A DNA stretch of 64,000 nt from CAVZYN01 sp963779515 (GTDB lineage: Bacteria > Pseudomonadota > Alphaproteobacteria > Rhizobiales > Hyphomicrobiaceae). The DNA is taken from contig CAVZYN010000003.1 of the NCBI GenBank assembly GCA_963779515.1, forward strand, positions 62,001 through 126,000, given 5' to 3'. The notes below the pieces were generated by a model that did not search any database, had not been told where the DNA came from, and saw nothing but the letters and a program-made list of their open reading frames with translations. Shown piece after piece: positions 63,288-64,000 of this stretch (its first letter is position 1; the number at the start of each line of letters is the position of its first letter). The position numbers and the translations under genes were made by a program.

Positions 63288-64000
63288 TCAGACCTCCCGG
63301 AAGTGCAAGCTCTTTGGCCGGGTCAGCACTTCGTAGCCGATCGAAGAGAGGGATGCCCCGCGACCTGTGTCCTTGACACCGGTCCAGGCGAGGCCGGGAT
63401 CGAGATAGTCGCAACGGTTCATGTAGACGGTGCCGGTTTGGATCTCCGGCGCCAAGCGTTCGGCGGCGGCGAGATCCGTTGTCCAGATCGACGCTGTGAG
63501 GCCATAGGGCGAGTCGTTCATCAGCCGCACCGCCTCTGCATCGTCCCGCACCTTCATGATGCCGACGACGGGCCCAAAACTCTCGTCGATCATGAGGCTC
63601 ATATCATGATCGACGTTGGTGAGAACCTGTGGTGCGAGCCAGGGTGTGTGATCGCGCTCCAACTTGAACGTGCGCGGATCGAGATGCAGTTTGGCGCCCG
63701 CGCGAACCGCCTCGCTGGTTTGGCGGCGGACCAGGTCGGCAAAACGCGTCGCGGCCATTGGACCGAGCGTTGTTTTTTCGTCGAGCGGGTCGCCAAGGAT
63801 GTAGGTTGCGGTCAGATCGGCGAAACCGGTGACGAAGCTGTCGAAGAGGCTTTCGTGCACATAAATGCGCTCGATGCCGCAGCAACTTTGGCCCGAATTG
63901 AAGAACGCACCGTCGACCGTGTTCTCGATGGCATGATCGAGCTTGGCGTCGGCGCGAACATAGGCCGGGTCCTTGCCGCCGAGTTCGAGGCCGATCGACG
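63288..64000 (-). CDS. Aldehyde dehydrogenase (NAD), 5' end outside window
   Basis: Partial: the frame runs off the right end of the window. ELGGKDP at the boundary is the family block with the general-base Glu; FFNSGQSCCGIERIYV holds the catalytic Cys. Later ESFGPVVGIMKVRD and the C-terminal GVKDTGRGASLSSIGYEVLTRPKSL complete the fold. Oxidises an aldehyde to an acid. It is the first of the three seen genes of a minus-strand group (aldehyde dehydrogenase, CDP-alcohol transferase, then an Fe-alcohol dehydrogenase). Confidence 0.9.
   Translation of the reverse strand, partial: SIGLELGGKDPAYVRADAKLDHAIENTVDGAFFNSGQSCCGIERIYVHESLFDSFVTGFADLTATYILGDPLDEKTTLGPMAATRFADLVRRQTSEAVRAGAKLHLDPRTFKLERDHTPWLAPQVLTNVDHDMSLMIDESFGPVVGIMKVRDDAEAVRLMNDSPYGLTASIWTTDLAAAERLAPEIQTGTVYMNRCDYLDPGLAWTGVKDTGRGASLSSIGYEVLTRPKSLHFREV

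Overview
The window is high-GC DNA (roughly two thirds G+C) from an alphaproteobacterium, most likely Hyphomicrobiales (Nitrobacteraceae/Xanthobacteraceae-like). The evidence is the gene families: an EipB-type DUF1849 envelope protein, a formate dehydrogenase locus with DUF3305/DUF3306/TAT-target/TorD, several Bug-type (TTT) solute-binding proteins, porin-like beta-barrels starting with a GGSIKDG-like motif, and FemAB-like and UPF0060 proteins. I found no tRNA, rRNA, CRISPR array, integrase or transposase. Family and DUF assignments are by recognition of the sequence, not by a search.

Layout. 1-2.1 kb: end of an RlpA-like gene and a WD40-cytochrome c protein. 2.2-6.1 kb: an AT-rich tract, then a decayed multi-GAF gene built of ~1.08-kb tandem repeats and cut off at its 3' end. 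6.1-8.2 kb: tartrate/malate dehydrogenase with a Bug-type binding protein. 8.8-24.7 kb: a formate dehydrogenase region. It holds a large polyferredoxin (minus strand), a divergent overlapping trio (lipoate-ligase-like, DUF6505-like, DUF6352-like), a slipin and an MFS permease, then DUF3305-DUF3306, an HTH-TorD fusion, a TAT-target peptide, FdhA-FdhB-FdhC, a 49-residue membrane protein, a terminator, and an Mrp/ApbC Fe-S carrier. 24.8-28.3 kb: ceramidase-like protein, PAS protein, EipB, GDPD. 28.4-32.9 kb: tricarballylate-type TcuA/TcuB with a Bug protein and a beta-hydroxyacid dehydrogenase. 33-41.3 kb: single genes (amidohydrolase, M48 protease, FemAB-like, nucleotidyltransferase, LysE, YnfA, an orphan HlyC-like acyltransferase, LprI-like, SDR). 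41.4-45.2 kb: a tight operon (PEP mutase/isocitrate lyase family, SDR, GNAT, hydroxypyruvate isomerase, EamA permease). 45.2-53 kb: small basic protein, P450, DedA, exo/endonuclease-phosphatase family, lipoprotein, quinone oxidoreductase, GGDEF-EAL protein. 53.8-59.4 kb: nitroreductase, GlmM, two beta-barrel proteins, A24 peptidase, GspG-like pseudopilin. 59.5-64 kb: dehydroshikimate dehydratase-HPPD fusion, Fe-alcohol dehydrogenase, CDP-alcohol phosphatidyltransferase, and an aldehyde dehydrogenase cut by the window end.

How the genes work together. The formate dehydrogenase operon encodes a periplasmic Mo/W enzyme with a cytochrome b anchor plus its own chaperone and accessory proteins. The polyferredoxin and the DUF trio nearby probably serve the same enzyme. 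The Bug proteins, Tcu pair, tartrate dehydrogenase, beta-hydroxyacid dehydrogenase, hydroxypyruvate isomerase and dehydroshikimate dehydratase suggest a life on small organic and aromatic acids.

A caution on sequence quality: five otherwise intact genes (RlpA-like, polyferredoxin, DUF3305, EamA permease, first beta-barrel) are each broken by one net +1 base. This looks more like systematic sequence error than gene death. The GAF gene, by contrast, has mixed +1/-1 shifts, a stop codon and a missing end, and looks truly dead.
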